A stretch of DNA of 64,000 nucleotides from Gemmobacter sp. GTDB lineage: Bacteria > Pseudomonadota > Alphaproteobacteria > Rhodobacterales > Rhodobacteraceae. How positions within the stretch are numbered: the stretch's first letter is position 1; the number at the start of each line of letters is the position of its first letter. Below the pieces are notes generated by a model. The model worked only from the letters and a program-made list of their open reading frames with translations, was not told the DNA's origin and made no database searches. The stretch is from the NCBI RefSeq assembly GCF_034676705.1, contig NZ_JAUCBS010000013.1:508501-572500 (forward strand), given 5' to 3'. Position numbers and translations under genes: made by a program. Below are positions 34,266-42,141 of the stretch, in pieces.

Positions 34266-36043
34266 CAGGCGTCTTTCGGCAGCACGCGCAGGCGCAGTTC
34301 GCGCAGCTGGTCGTTCGTCGGCTCGCTGGGCGCGTTCATCAGCAGATCCTCGGCCCGCTGGTTCATCGGGAACAGGATCACCTGGCGGATGTTCGCCTCG
34401 TCCGCCAGCAGCATCACGATACGGTCGATGCCGGCCGCGCAGCCGCCGTGGGGCGGGGCGCCATAGCGGAACGCCTTGACCATGCCGCCAAAGCGCTTCT
34501 CGACCTCGTCCTTGCCGTAGCCCGCCAGTTCGAACGCCTTGAACATGATTTCCGGCGTATGGTTGCGGATGCCGCCCGAGATCAGCTCGTAGCCGTTGCA
34601 GGCCAGGTCATACTGATAAGCGTAAACCTTCAGCGGATCGCCGTTCAGCGCCTCAAGGCCCCCCTGCGGCATCGAGAAGGGATTGTGGCTGAAGTCGATC
34701 TTGCCGGTTTCCGGGTCTTTTTCATACATCGGGAAGTCGACGATCCAGGCGAAGCGGAAGGTATCCGTTTCCGTCAGGCCCAGTTCGCGGCCGATCTCGT
34801 TGCGGGCGCGGCCGGCGACCGCCTCGAACGTCTCGGGCTTGCCCCCCAGAAAGAAGGCCGCATCGCCCACGCCCAGATCCAGCTGCTTGCGGATCGCCTC
34901 GGTCCGTTCGGGGCCGATGTTCTTGGCCAAGGGGCCGGCCGCCTCCATGACGCCGTTTTCCTCGCGCCAGAAGATATAGCCCATGCCCGGCAGGCCCTGG
35001 CTTTGCGCAAAGCTGTTCATCCGGTCGCAGAACTTGCGGCTGCCGCCCTTGGGCGCCGGAATCGCGCGGATCTCGGTTCCTTCCTGTTCCAGCAGCTTGG
35101 CGAAGATGGCAAAGCCCGATCCGGCGAAATGCTCGGACACGATCTGCATCTTGATGGGGTTGCGCAGGTCGGGCTTGTCCGACCCGTACCACAGCAGCGA
35201 GTCGCGATAGGCGATGCGCGGCCAGTCGGTGCTGACGGTGCGCCCCTTGCCGAATTCCTCGAACAGGCCCTGGATCACCGGCTGGACGGTGGCGAACACG
35301 TCTTCCTGCGTGACAAATGACATCTCCAGATCCAGCTGGTAGAAATCGGTCGGGCTGCGGTCGGCGCGCGGATCCTCGTCGCGGAAACAGGGCGCGATCT
35401 GGAAATAGCGGTCAAAGCCCGAGACCATCAACAGTTGCTTGAACTGCTGCGGCGCCTGCGGCAGGGCATAGAACTTGCCCGGATGCAGGCGCGACGGCAC
35501 CAGAAAGTCGCGCGCCCCTTCGGGCGAGGAGGCGGTGATGATCGGCGTCTGGAATTCGTTGAAGCCGCCATCCCACATCCGGTTGCGGATCGACCGGATG
35601 ACGTTCGAGCGCAGCATCATGTTGGCATGCAGCGTTTCGCGCCGCAGGTCGAGGAAACGGTAGGTCAGCCGGGTTTCTTCCGGGTAATCCGGTTCGCCGA
35701 ACACCGGCAGCGGCAGGTCGTCCGACGGGCCCAGCACCTCGACCCCGGTGCAGTAAACCTCGATCTCGCCGGTCGGCAGCTTGGGGTTCACCAGCGATGC
35801 ATCGCGCGCCTTCACCCGGCCGTCGATGCGGATGCAGGTTTCCGCCCGCAGCCGCTCCAGCGCCTTCAGCGCGGGGCTGTCGGCATCGGCCAGCACCTGG
35901 GTGATGCCGTAATGGTCGCGCAGGTCGATGAACAGCACGCCGCCGTGGTCGCGCACCCGATGCACCCAGCCCGACAGGCGCACATCCTGCCCGACATTCG
36001 CGCTGTTCAATCCGGCACAGGTATGGCTGCGATAGGCGTGCAT
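34265..36043 (-). CDS. aspS: aspartyl-tRNA synthetase
   Basis: A 592-residue class IIb synthetase. The N-terminal anticodon-binding OB fold includes LSGWVHRVRDHGGVLFIDLRDHYG; class II motif 2 is in FRDEDPRADR-SPTDFYQLD, followed by the bacterial GAD insertion. Motif 3 is GGCAAGIDRIVMLL with downstream NIRQVILFPMNQRAEDLLMNAP. Length and the GAD domain are those of bacterial AspRS; whether it is discriminating or also charges tRNA-Asn is not decided. The start at 36043 has GGAAAGGGAAG upstream. Its last codons overlap the restriction endonuclease start. Confidence 0.96.
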   Translation of the reverse strand: MHAYRSHTCAGLNSANVGQDVRLSGWVHRVRDHGGVLFIDLRDHYGITQVLADADSPALKALERLRAETCIRIDGRVKARDASLVNPKLPTGEIEVYCTGVEVLGPSDDLPLPVFGEPDYPEETRLTYRFLDLRRETLHANMMLRSNVIRSIRNRMWDGGFNEFQTPIITASSPEGARDFLVPSRLHPGKFYALPQAPQQFKQLLMVSGFDRYFQIAPCFRDEDPRADRSPTDFYQLDLEMSFVTQEDVFATVQPVIQGLFEEFGKGRTVSTDWPRIAYRDSLLWYGSDKPDLRNPIKMQIVSEHFAGSGFAIFAKLLEQEGTEIRAIPAPKGGSRKFCDRMNSFAQSQGLPGMGYIFWREENGVMEAAGPLAKNIGPERTEAIRKQLDLGVGDAAFFLGGKPETFEAVAGRARNEIGRELGLTETDTFRFAWIVDFPMYEKDPETGKIDFSHNPFSMPQGGLEALNGDPLKVYAYQYDLACNGYELISGGIRNHTPEIMFKAFELAGYGKDEVEKRFGGMVKAFRYGAPPHGGCAAGIDRIVMLLADEANIRQVILFPMNQRAEDLLMNAPSEPTNDQLRELRLRVLPKDA

Positions 36044-36126
36044 GGGCTTCCCTTTCCGCGGGGCTTTCGTGACCGCGCCGTGAAAGCGCGGGGCGCGCGC
36101 GAAGTCAAGGGTGGCCATGCGCCCAT

Positions 36127-36171
36127 GTTTCGCTCTGATCCAAATATCCCCGCCGGAGGCCCCGGCCAGCC
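36127..36171 (-). repeat. dispersed repeat C, copy 2 (inverted)
   Basis: A perfect 45-nt inverted match to 33442-33486. It lies between pncB and aspS, upstream of the aspS-nuclease transcript. The 8-bp bracketing repeat seen around copy 1 is absent. Confidence 0.9.
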
Positions 36172-36193
36172 CCCCGCGCCCCGGCCCGCAGGA

Positions 36194-37483
36194 TCAGACC
36201 AGCACCTCGCGCGCGACCTGATCGCCCACGCCGAACACCCGCTTGTAGCGCGCGATCTCGTCGGCCGGGCCCATCGCCTTGCTGGGGTTGTCCGACAGTT
36301 TCACCGTGGGCCGCCCGTCGGCCGTGACCGCCTTGCACACCAGGCTGAACGGCGCCAGCGCGTCGTTCGGCACCAGGCCGCGGAAGTCGTTGGTCAGGTT
36401 GGTGCCCCAGCCGAACGAAACCTTCACCCGTCCGAGGAACTGGTGATACAGTTCCTCGATCTTTTCCACGTCCAGCCCGTCGGAAAAGATCACCAGCTTG
36501 CGCCGCGGATCCTCGCCCCGGTCGCGCCACCAGCGGATCGCGATTTCCGCCGCCTGCCCGGGGTCGCCCGAATCGATACGGATGCCGGTCCAGCTGGCCA
36601 GCCAGTCGGGGGCGTTGCGCAGGAATCCTTCGGTGCCATAGGTATCGGGCAGGATGATGCGCAGGTTGCCGTCGTGTTCCTCGTGCCAGTCGGCCAGCAC
36701 GCGATAGGGCGCTTCGGCCAGTTCGGCATCGCTGCCGGCCAGCGCGGCATAGACCATCGGCAGTTCATGGGCATTGGTGCCGATCGCCTCGATATCGCGG
36801 TTCATGGCGATCTTGCAGTTCGAGGTGCCGGTAAACTTGTCGCCCAGACCCTCCTGCATGGCCTGCACGCACCAGTCCTGCCACAGGAAGCCATGCCGCC
36901 GCCGGGTGCCGAAATCGGCGATCTTCAGATGCTCCAGCTTGCGCAGGCGTTCGATCTTTTCCCACAGCCGGGCCGAGGCGCGGGCATACAGCACCTGCAA
37001 TTCGAACTTGCGCATGTCCTTCAGCACGGCGCGGCTGCGCAATTCCATCAGCACGGCCAGCGCGGGGATTTCCCACAGCATGACTTCGGGCCATTTGCCC
37101 TCGAATGTCAGCTCGTATTGCCCGTCGCGCTTTTCCAGATGGTAGGGCGGCAGGCGCAGCGCCTCGAACCATTCCATGAAATCGGGGCGGAACATCTGAC
37201 GCTTGCCATAGAACATGTTGCCGCGCAGCCAGGTGCTTTCGCCCCGCCGCAGGCTGAGGCCGCGCACATGGTCCAGCTGTTCGCGCAATTCCCCTTCGTC
37301 GATCAGATCGGCCAGCCGCACCGACTTCGTGCGGTTGATCAGGCTGAATTCGACGGTCGTATCGGGCTTGTTGCGGAAAATGGACTGACACATCAGCAAC
37401 TTGTAAAAGTCGGTGTCGATCAGCGACCGCACGATGGGGTCGATCTTCCAGTTGTGGTTGTGAACGCGGGTCGCAATATCCAT
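36194..37483 (-). CDS. pncB: nicotinate phosphoribosyltransferase
   Basis: A 429-residue enzyme joining nicotinate and PRPP to nicotinate mononucleotide in NAD salvage. SLIDTDFYKLLMCQSIF, the central FGTRRRHGFLWQDW (catalytic histidine region), TGTSNCKIAMNRDIEAIGT and FGWGTNLTNDF are PncB signatures. The ATG follows directly on the pncA stop, and its ribosome-binding site GGAGGG is within the end of pncA, so pncA-pncB form a coupled two-gene salvage operon. Confidence 0.97.
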   Translation of the reverse strand: MDIATRVHNHNWKIDPIVRSLIDTDFYKLLMCQSIFRNKPDTTVEFSLINRTKSVRLADLIDEGELREQLDHVRGLSLRRGESTWLRGNMFYGKRQMFRPDFMEWFEALRLPPYHLEKRDGQYELTFEGKWPEVMLWEIPALAVLMELRSRAVLKDMRKFELQVLYARASARLWEKIERLRKLEHLKIADFGTRRRHGFLWQDWCVQAMQEGLGDKFTGTSNCKIAMNRDIEAIGTNAHELPMVYAALAGSDAELAEAPYRVLADWHEEHDGNLRIILPDTYGTEGFLRNAPDWLASWTGIRIDSGDPGQAAEIAIRWWRDRGEDPRRKLVIFSDGLDVEKIEELYHQFLGRVKVSFGWGTNLTNDFRGLVPNDALAPFSLVCKAVTADGRPTVKLSDNPSKAMGPADEIARYKRVFGVGDQVAREVLV

Positions 37484-38092
37484 TCAGCCCTCCAGCACCA
37501 CGCCGGCGGCGCGCATCGCTTGCAGCATCGCGGCCATCGAGCCGCCAAGATCAATTCCCCGGCAGGCGGCCAGATCCACCGTCACCGCATAGCCCAGTCG
37601 CGCGGCATCCAGTGCGGAAAACGCAACGCAGAAATCGGTCGCCAGCCCCGCCAGCGTTACGGCGCTGATGCCCCGGCTGCGCAGATAGCCGTCCAGCCCG
37701 GTGGGGGTGGTGCGGTCATTCTCGAAAAAGGCCGAATAGCTGTCGATCGCCGGGCGGAACCCCTTGCGGATCACCAGCTGGGCAGGATCGGTGCGCAGCG
37801 CGGGGTGAAAGGCGGCGCCATCGGTTCCCTGCACGCAATGCACCGGCCACAGCGTCTGGGCGCCATAGGGCATGTCCACCATGTCGAACGGGGCGCGGCC
37901 CGGGTGGTTGGCGGCAAAGCTGGCATGGCTGGCCGGGTGCCAGTCCTGCGTCAGAACCACGGTGGCGAACTGGCCCATCAGCGCATTGACGCGCGGGATG
38001 ATCGCATCGCCATCTGCCACCGCCAGCGCGCCGCCGGGGCAGAAATCGTTCTGGACGTCGATCACGATCAACGCGTCGGTGGCCGGGCGCAT
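37484..38092 (-). CDS. pncA: nicotinamidase/pyrazinamidase
   Basis: A 202-residue amidase turning nicotinamide into nicotinate, the substrate of the next enzyme. The triad is visible: Asp in IVIDVQNDFCPGG, Lys in LVIRKGFRP, and Cys in GLATDFCVAFSALDA. The metal ligands Asp/His are in TQDWHPASHASF. The start at 38092 is preceded by GGGGGAGGATCCAC; an in-frame ATG nine codons upstream lacks a site. Confidence 0.96.
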   Translation of the reverse strand: MRPATDALIVIDVQNDFCPGGALAVADGDAIIPRVNALMGQFATVVLTQDWHPASHASFAANHPGRAPFDMVDMPYGAQTLWPVHCVQGTDGAAFHPALRTDPAQLVIRKGFRPAIDSYSAFFENDRTTPTGLDGYLRSRGISAVTLAGLATDFCVAFSALDAARLGYAVTVDLAACRGIDLGGSMAAMLQAMRAAGVVLEG

Positions 38093-38214
38093 GTGGATCC
38101 TCCCCCTGATGGCCGTCACACTCCCGTTGCGTAAGGGGCGGCCCCGCCCGCGTCAATCGCCTGCGGCACTTGGGGGCCTTGCGTTTTCCCGGCGCCGGGG
38201 GCAGGGGAGGGGGC

Positions 38215-39135
38215 ATGTTCACCGTGGCCGCCCTCTATCACTTCACCCGTTTTGCCGATCCGGTCGCCTTGCGCGCGCCGCTGCTGGCGCTGGCGCGGGC
38301 GCAGGGGGTGCGCGGCTCGCTCCTGCTGGCGGCCGAGGGGATCAACGGCACCATTGCCGGCAGCCGCGCCGGCATAGATGCCATGCTGGCCCATATCCGC
38401 GCCTTGCCCGGCTGCGCCGAGCTGGACTGGAAGGAAAGCCCGGCGGCCGAGATGCCCTTTGGCCGCATGAAGGTGCGGCTGAAGCGGGAAATCGTGACCA
38501 TGGGCCAGCCCGATGTCGATCCGCGCGCGCGGGTGGGGCATTACGTGCAGCCGCAGGACTGGAACGCCCTGATCAGCGCGCCCGATGTGGTGGTGATCGA
38601 CACCCGCAACGATTACGAAGTGGCGATCGGCACCTTTGCCGGCGCGGTCGATCCGGGCACCCGCAGCTTTGGCGAATTCCCCGCCTGGTGGGCCGAAAAC
38701 GCCGAACGGTTCCACAACAAGCGCATCGCCATGTTCTGCACCGGCGGCATCCGGTGCGAAAAATCGACCAACTTCCTGCTGGGGCAGGGGGTGCAGGATG
38801 TGTTTCACCTGAAAGGCGGTATCCTCAAGTATCTGGAGGATGTGCCGGCGCAGGACAGCCTGTGGCAGGGCGAATGCTTCGTCTTTGATCAGCGGGTCTC
38901 GGTCGGCCACGGGCTGGTGCAGGGCGACAATGCCATGTGCCATGCCTGCCGCCGCCCGGTGACACCCGCCGATCGCACCCATGCCGATTATGAGGAAGGC
39001 GTCAGTTGCCCCGCCTGCATCGGCGACCATGACGCGGCGCGGCGCGAACGGTTCCGCGAACGGATGCGTCAGGTCCGTCTGGCCCAGGCGCGCGGCGCGG
39101 CCCATCTGGGCGATGGCGCCATGCCCGAGGCGTAG
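38215..39135 (+). CDS. trhO: tRNA uridine(34) hydroxylase TrhO (YceA)
   Basis: A 306-residue rhodanese-fold protein that makes 5-hydroxyuridine at tRNA position 34. The N-terminal acylphosphatase-like domain includes GSLLLAAEGINGTIAGS; the rhodanese domain has VIDTRNDYEVAIGTF and active-site MFCTGGIRCEKST. A C-terminal zinc-ribbon-like region has cysteines in MCHACRRPV and SCPACIGDH. GCAGGGGAGGGGGC precedes the ATG. It is divergent from pncA. Confidence 0.94.
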   Translation: MFTVAALYHFTRFADPVALRAPLLALARAQGVRGSLLLAAEGINGTIAGSRAGIDAMLAHIRALPGCAELDWKESPAAEMPFGRMKVRLKREIVTMGQPDVDPRARVGHYVQPQDWNALISAPDVVVIDTRNDYEVAIGTFAGAVDPGTRSFGEFPAWWAENAERFHNKRIAMFCTGGIRCEKSTNFLLGQGVQDVFHLKGGILKYLEDVPAQDSLWQGECFVFDQRVSVGHGLVQGDNAMCHACRRPVTPADRTHADYEEGVSCPACIGDHDAARRERFRERMRQVRLAQARGAAHLGDGAMPEA

Positions 39136-39228
39136 CCCCGTCGCGCAAGCCGGCCATGCATTGGCCGGGATGGACAGCCACGGGTGCCGGGCCTAGGTTG
39201 CCCTGCACAACCAAAGGACGCGTCCCGC

Positions 39229-39465
39229 ATGATCCCCGCCCGCTATGCCCATATCCTGTTCGGCCTGATCCTGTCGGGGCTGATGAGCCTGATGGTCTCG
39301 GGCATTTCCACGGCATTGGCGAGCGGCGTGGATGCGGGGTTTCCGGCGCGCTGGATTGTCGGGGCCTGGTTGCCCAGCTGGGCTGTGGCCTTTCCCGCCG
39401 TGCTGGTGGTGGCCCCGATCACCCGGCGGCTGGTTGCCGCGCTGACCCGGCCAGGGGCCGCCTGA
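39229..39465 (+). CDS. DUF2798 small membrane protein
   Basis: A 78-residue protein with two helices (YAHILFGLILSGLMSLMVSG and IVGAWLPSWAVAFPAVLVVA) and the PxxR pattern PITRRLVAAL at the end of helix two, matching DUF2798. AAAGGACG lies upstream of the ATG. Function unknown. It stops 2 bp from the stop of the converging yggS-type gene. Confidence 0.8.
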   Translation: MIPARYAHILFGLILSGLMSLMVSGISTALASGVDAGFPARWIVGAWLPSWAVAFPAVLVVAPITRRLVAALTRPGAA

Positions 39466-39467
39466 CC

Positions 39468-40121
39468 CTAGCCATAGACCCGGGCACCGAAGATGGCCGA
39501 GCCGACGCGCACATGGGTGGCGCCTTGGGCGATGGCATCTTCGAAATCGCTGCTCATGCCCATGGACAGGCCGGTCAGGCCGTTGCGCGCCGCCATCGCG
39601 GCCAGCTGGGCGAAATGCGGGCCTGACGGTTGATCTTCGGGCGGAATGCACATCAGGCCGCGGATCGGTAGATCCAGCGCCCGGCAGCTGGCGACAAAGG
39701 CATCGGCGTCATCGGGCAGCACGCCGGCCTTTTGCGGCTCGGCCCCCGTGTTCACCTGGATGAACAGGTCGGGACAGGCGCCGCGAGCCTGGGCCAGCCG
39801 GGCCAGCCGTTCGGCCAGTGACGGGCGGTCCACCGTGTGGATGGCATCGAACAGATCCAGCGCCTGTTTGGCCTTGTTGGTCTGCAACGGCCCGATCATG
39901 TGGACCGCGACGCCGGGATACTGCGCCCGCAGGTCGGGCCATTTGCCGGCGGTTTCCTGCACGTAGTTTTCGCCGAACACCCGGTGGCCGGCGTCCAGCA
40001 CCGCCTGCACCCGGTCCAGCGGCTGGACCTTGGACACGGCGATCAGGGTAACGGCGCCGGGCGCGCGGTCATGCGCGGTCTCGGCAGAGCGGATGCGGGA
40101 GAGGATATCGTTCAGTGCCAT
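39468..40121 (-). CDS. YggS/PLPBP family pyridoxal 5'-phosphate homeostasis protein
   Basis: A 217-residue single-domain PLP-binding TIM barrel. The PLP lysine is in LIAVSKVQPLD; FGENYVQE, MIGPLQTNKAK and the phosphate-binding MGMSSDFEDAIAQGATHVRVG are family hallmarks. It buffers PLP and affects amino-acid and vitamin B6 homeostasis and has no known enzymatic reaction. The start at 40121 gives MALNDILSRI. A strong hairpin separates it from the porin gene on the same strand. Confidence 0.95.
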   Translation of the reverse strand: MALNDILSRIRSAETAHDRAPGAVTLIAVSKVQPLDRVQAVLDAGHRVFGENYVQETAGKWPDLRAQYPGVAVHMIGPLQTNKAKQALDLFDAIHTVDRPSLAERLARLAQARGACPDLFIQVNTGAEPQKAGVLPDDADAFVASCRALDLPIRGLMCIPPEDQPSGPHFAQLAAMAARNGLTGLSMGMSSDFEDAIAQGATHVRVGSAIFGARVYG

Positions 40122-40151
40122 GGCCCGTTTCTGCAAGGCTTTGCGCCAAAA

Positions 40152-40181
40152 GAAAAGAGCGGGCTTTCGCCCGCTCTTTCC
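40152..40181. terminator. intrinsic terminator of the porin gene
   Basis: AAAGAGCGGGC and GCCCGCTCTTT form a perfect 11-bp stem over TTTC, with further A/T bases on both sides. It is placed between the porin stop (40202) and the yggS-type start, so porin transcription is likely kept from running on. Confidence 0.92.
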
Positions 40182-40201
40182 CCGCAAGTGATCCGGATGG
40201 A

Positions 40202-41197
40202 TCAGAAGCGGAAGCTCACGCCCAGATCGGCGCGGGTTTCTTTCATCGTGGTGCGCTCGATGCCGCCGACGACCGAAGCGCCGCCGCCCAGATCGTACGA
40301 GGCGCCCAGACCATACGAGGTCTTGGTCAGACCCAGCAGAACCGACTCGTTGGCGACATAGCCCGAAACGGTGGTCGCACCGAAGGTGTACGAGCCGTTC
40401 AGAGCGAACTTGTTGACTTTGGCGGTGCCGGCCGCGTTGTAGTTGCGGGCAGCGCCGAAGCCGACGCCGAAGTCGCCGATCTTGCCGCCGACGGTCAGGA
40501 CGACCTTGTCGCCGCCTTTGTCAGCCGCCAGGCCCGTGCCGCTGCCGTCCGAAACGCCCAGAGCGACGGTCCAGCCCTGGAACTTGTACGAACCGTAGGC
40601 GCCGATGCGTTTGTTGGTGCCGATGGTGCCGCGCAGGTCGTCAGCGGTGTACGAGATGTGGCCGGTGAAGTCGCCCATCGTGTAGATGACTTCCAGACCT
40701 TCCGGACCAGCGCCCGACGAGCTGTAGGCGTCCCAGTTGAAGGTGTTGCCGGTGACGTTGGTCACCAGACCGCCCCACGACAGACCGGTCAGGCCGACCG
40801 ACGGAGCGTAGACGCCGGGCATCGATTCGATCGCGCCCAGGATGTTGCCGCCAGCAACGGTCAGACCACCAGCGCGAGCGAAGACGCGAGCGCCAGCCGC
40901 GATGGTGCGGCCGCCCAGGCCACCAGCGTTGGCCGACAGTTCTTCCGAACGCAGACGAATGCGGGCACCGAAGGTGACGCCGTTGTCAGCGGTGGTCGAG
41001 GCGTCGAGGTTGATGGTGACGCGCTTTTCCAGACGGGTCTTGGAAGTGTTGCCGGTAGCGGTCCAGTTCGCATCGCCGATAGCGGCGTTGCTGTTGTACA
41101 TCATGCCCAGACGAGCGTCGCCGCTCAGTTTCACTTCAGCGGCAGCAACGCCAGCCGACAGGGTCAGCGCGGTCGTCGCGATCAGAAACTTTTTCAT
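40202..41197 (-). CDS. outer-membrane porin
   Basis: A 331-residue Rhodobacter-type trimeric porin. Signal peptide MKKFLIATTALTLSAGVAAA is followed by EVKLSGDARLGMMYN; repeated amphipathic strands end in LGVSFRF with terminal phenylalanine. A GGGNI-like constriction-loop region (AGGNILGAIESMPG) is present. Synonymous codon use is strongly biased (AAG, GTC, ACC), as in highly expressed genes. The start has GAGGGAAAACG upstream. A 310-bp leader without genes precedes it. Confidence 0.93.
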   Translation of the reverse strand: MKKFLIATTALTLSAGVAAAEVKLSGDARLGMMYNSNAAIGDANWTATGNTSKTRLEKRVTINLDASTTADNGVTFGARIRLRSEELSANAGGLGGRTIAAGARVFARAGGLTVAGGNILGAIESMPGVYAPSVGLTGLSWGGLVTNVTGNTFNWDAYSSSGAGPEGLEVIYTMGDFTGHISYTADDLRGTIGTNKRIGAYGSYKFQGWTVALGVSDGSGTGLAADKGGDKVVLTVGGKIGDFGVGFGAARNYNAAGTAKVNKFALNGSYTFGATTVSGYVANESVLLGLTKTSYGLGASYDLGGGASVVGGIERTTMKETRADLGVSFRF

Positions 41198-41507
41198 CGT
41201 TTTCCCTCGTTGTGTCAAAGGTGCGCCCAACTCAGGGGAATCCGAATTGGGTATGCCCCTTGTTTCCTCCCAGCCGCCCGTGATTGCAACGCAAACGCGC
41301 GTCCGGCAAAGAACTCGCCGGATTCGTGGTGCAGACATGTCACAGTGGGTGGGGGCTGGGGTATACGCCGCAATGCGGCAACCCTGGCGGCGGCCTTTTG
41401 CCTGCGCGCACGGGCATATGCAAGGCGCCAGTTTGCGCCCGCGCCGCAAGGGCTTGTCCACCTGCGCCCCCTCGGCTAGACAGTTGCCATCGGATCGGAG
41501 GCCGCCC
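41198..41507. other. 310-bp divergent regulatory region between porin and DUF3576 lipoprotein genes
   Basis: No gene is supported here. The segment carries the promoters of two divergent envelope genes. A possible direct promoter for the lipoprotein side is listed separately; no operator palindrome stood out on the porin side. Confidence 0.6.
41454..41482 (+). promoter_or_regulatory. possible promoter of the DUF3576-leuS-lptE-holA genes
   Basis: TTGTCC (41454-41459) and TAGACA (41477-41482) with a 17-nt spacer lie 26 bp before the ATG. This resembles the sigma-70 pattern of alphaproteobacteria but is a single-sequence guess. Confidence 0.35.
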
Positions 41508-42056
41508 ATGACAGTTCCAGCCCGTTTTCGCCTTGCGGTCACCAGCGCAGTTGTTCTTGCGCTGGCAGGATGCGGCGGCGGCGGCCTGTTTCAGGGCGGT
41601 GTGCCCGGGACGCCCCAGGATGCGGCGCAGGCCGCCGCGTTGAACGAGGCGATGTCGCGCGAGGAGCGGGCGCAGCTGGCGCGCAGCCAGACGCCGCTGA
41701 CCGCCCGGCGCGGCATTCTGGGCGATCTGTTCCGCGCCCGCCGCGAAAGCGACGTGGGCACCAGCGTGAACCGCTATCTGTGGAATGCCTCGCTGGATGC
41801 GCTGTCGTTCCTGCCGGTGGAAACGGTCGATCCGTTCACCGGCGTGATCTCGACGGGGTACGGCACCCCGCCCGGCGGCGGCCGCGCCTATCGCGCGACG
41901 ATCTACATCTCGGATCCGGCGCTGGATGCGCGGTCGCTGAAAGTGGCGATCCAGACCCGCGGCGGTGGCCCGGTGTCGGCCGAAACGGTGCGCGCGGTGG
42001 AAGATGCCATCCTGACCCGCGCCCGCGAACTGCGCATCCGCGATTCGCGGCTGTAG
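41508..42056 (+). CDS. DUF3576 outer-membrane lipoprotein
   Basis: A 182-residue protein with a lipoprotein signal peptide ending in the lipobox LALAGC (Cys after VTSAVVLALAG). The mature part has SVNRYLWNASLDALSFLPVE and VDPFTGVISTGYG, the DUF3576 pattern. This family is found next to leuS in many alphaproteobacteria, as here, followed by lptE. A role in the envelope is likely, the exact function unknown. CGGAGGCCGCCC precedes the ATG. Confidence 0.88.
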   Translation: MTVPARFRLAVTSAVVLALAGCGGGGLFQGGVPGTPQDAAQAAALNEAMSREERAQLARSQTPLTARRGILGDLFRARRESDVGTSVNRYLWNASLDALSFLPVETVDPFTGVISTGYGTPPGGGRAYRATIYISDPALDARSLKVAIQTRGGGPVSAETVRAVEDAILTRARELRIRDSRL

Positions 42057-42141
42057 GGGCGGCGGGGTGGAACCCCGCCCTACGGCACGATATAACCGCG
42101 CCGGGCCGCAGTGCCCGGCGTTTTCACTGACAGGAACCCGC

